A stretch of 14,167 nt of DNA. It comes from QQUK01 sp913009765 (GTDB lineage: Bacteria > Zixibacteria > MSB-5A5 > GN15 > FEB-12). The DNA lies in NCBI GenBank assembly GCA_937900185.1, contig CALCCW010000362.1:1-14167 (forward strand). Reading direction: 5' to 3'. Below, one piece after another: positions 13,975 to 14,167 of the stretch. The notes under the pieces were generated by a model. That model did not search any database. It was not told where the DNA came from and saw nothing but the letters and a program-made list of their open reading frames with translations. Position numbers and translations under genes: made by a program. How positions within the stretch are numbered: the first letter of the stretch is position 1; each line of letters opens with the position of its first letter.

Positions 13975-14167
13975 AAAAAAAAAAAAAAAAGGAAAAAAAA
14001 AAAAAAAAAAGTAGAAGAAAAGAAAGAAGAAAAAAGAACTGCATAGTCGACGCCAACACTGCAGTTCGTACTCAGAGCACCGCACCAATGCCAGTGAGCT
14101 GACAGCCGAGATTCAGTCCAGACACAATCCGCAGACTAGCAGTGCGCTCTCTAAGTACGATGCAGCA
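13975..14167. other. Poly-A and unassignable tail (artefact)
   Basis: A near-pure A-run (13975-14010, interrupted by GG) follows the adapter, as expected when reads run past a short insert. It grades into purine-rich sequence, then about 130 bases with no recognisable gene or repeat. Base composition and the absence of any frame differ from the rest of the window. It should be treated as non-genomic. Confidence 0.85.

Noticed and set aside
13643..14059. 138-codon minus-strand frame at the right end
   Set aside because: It is antisense to pgpA and reads through adapter and poly-A (poly-Phe, then an adapter-derived peptide).
1..14167. CRISPR array or defence system
   Set aside because: No regularly spaced direct repeats with unique spacers and no cas, toxin or nuclease genes were found on either strand.

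Overview
The window looks like a contig from a Gram-negative bacterium of the Bacteroidota/Ignavibacteria side of the FCB superphylum. Evidence: a fused lpxC-fabZ gene followed by lpxA (lipid A synthesis), a secreted protein ending in a type IX secretion (T9SS) type A sorting tail, a DUF4402-type exported protein, and AT-rich coding sequence. Unlike typical Bacteroidota, several genes have clear Shine-Dalgarno sites. The exact phylum is inference. No CRISPR array, IS transposase, rRNA or tRNA is visible.

Layout. 1-326: gene-free, repeat-rich. 327-2485 (minus): lpxC-fabZ and lpxA, overlapping by ATGA, behind a good sigma70-type promoter. 2630-3160 (minus): exported DUF4402-like protein. 3466-4947 (plus): seven-repeat, probable beta-propeller protein with T9SS tail, then a strong terminator. 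5161-7632 (plus): chemoreceptor with NIT, HAMP, MCP signalling and CZB zinc-binding modules, possibly under a sigma28-type flagellar promoter. 7633-8210: gene-free, packed with hairpins and palindromes. 8211-11879 (minus): B12-dependent (class II) ribonucleotide reductase, preceded by a 37-codon upstream ORF and a promoter overlapped by two NrdR-like boxes 31 bp apart. 11990-12893: long intergenic stretch with repeats and an orphan promoter/terminator pair that may encode a small RNA. 12894-13908 (plus): pgsA and pgpA, consecutive steps of phosphatidylglycerol synthesis, overlapping by one base.

The last 259 bases are not genomic in any credible way. From 13909 the sequence is an Illumina TruSeq index adapter, then poly-A, then an unassignable tail. 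pgpA is therefore cut by an assembly artefact, and its apparent C-terminal extension is adapter translation.

Most genes are housekeeping or envelope functions: lipid A and phospholipid synthesis, deoxynucleotide supply, secretion and chemotaxis. I see no clearly new multi-gene system. The items most worth pursuing are in the intergenic DNA: a family of GTAG-headed hairpins with compensatory stem changes, a dispersed 70-nt repeat, the nrdJ leader with its upstream ORF and NrdR boxes, and the possible small RNA at 12631-12710.
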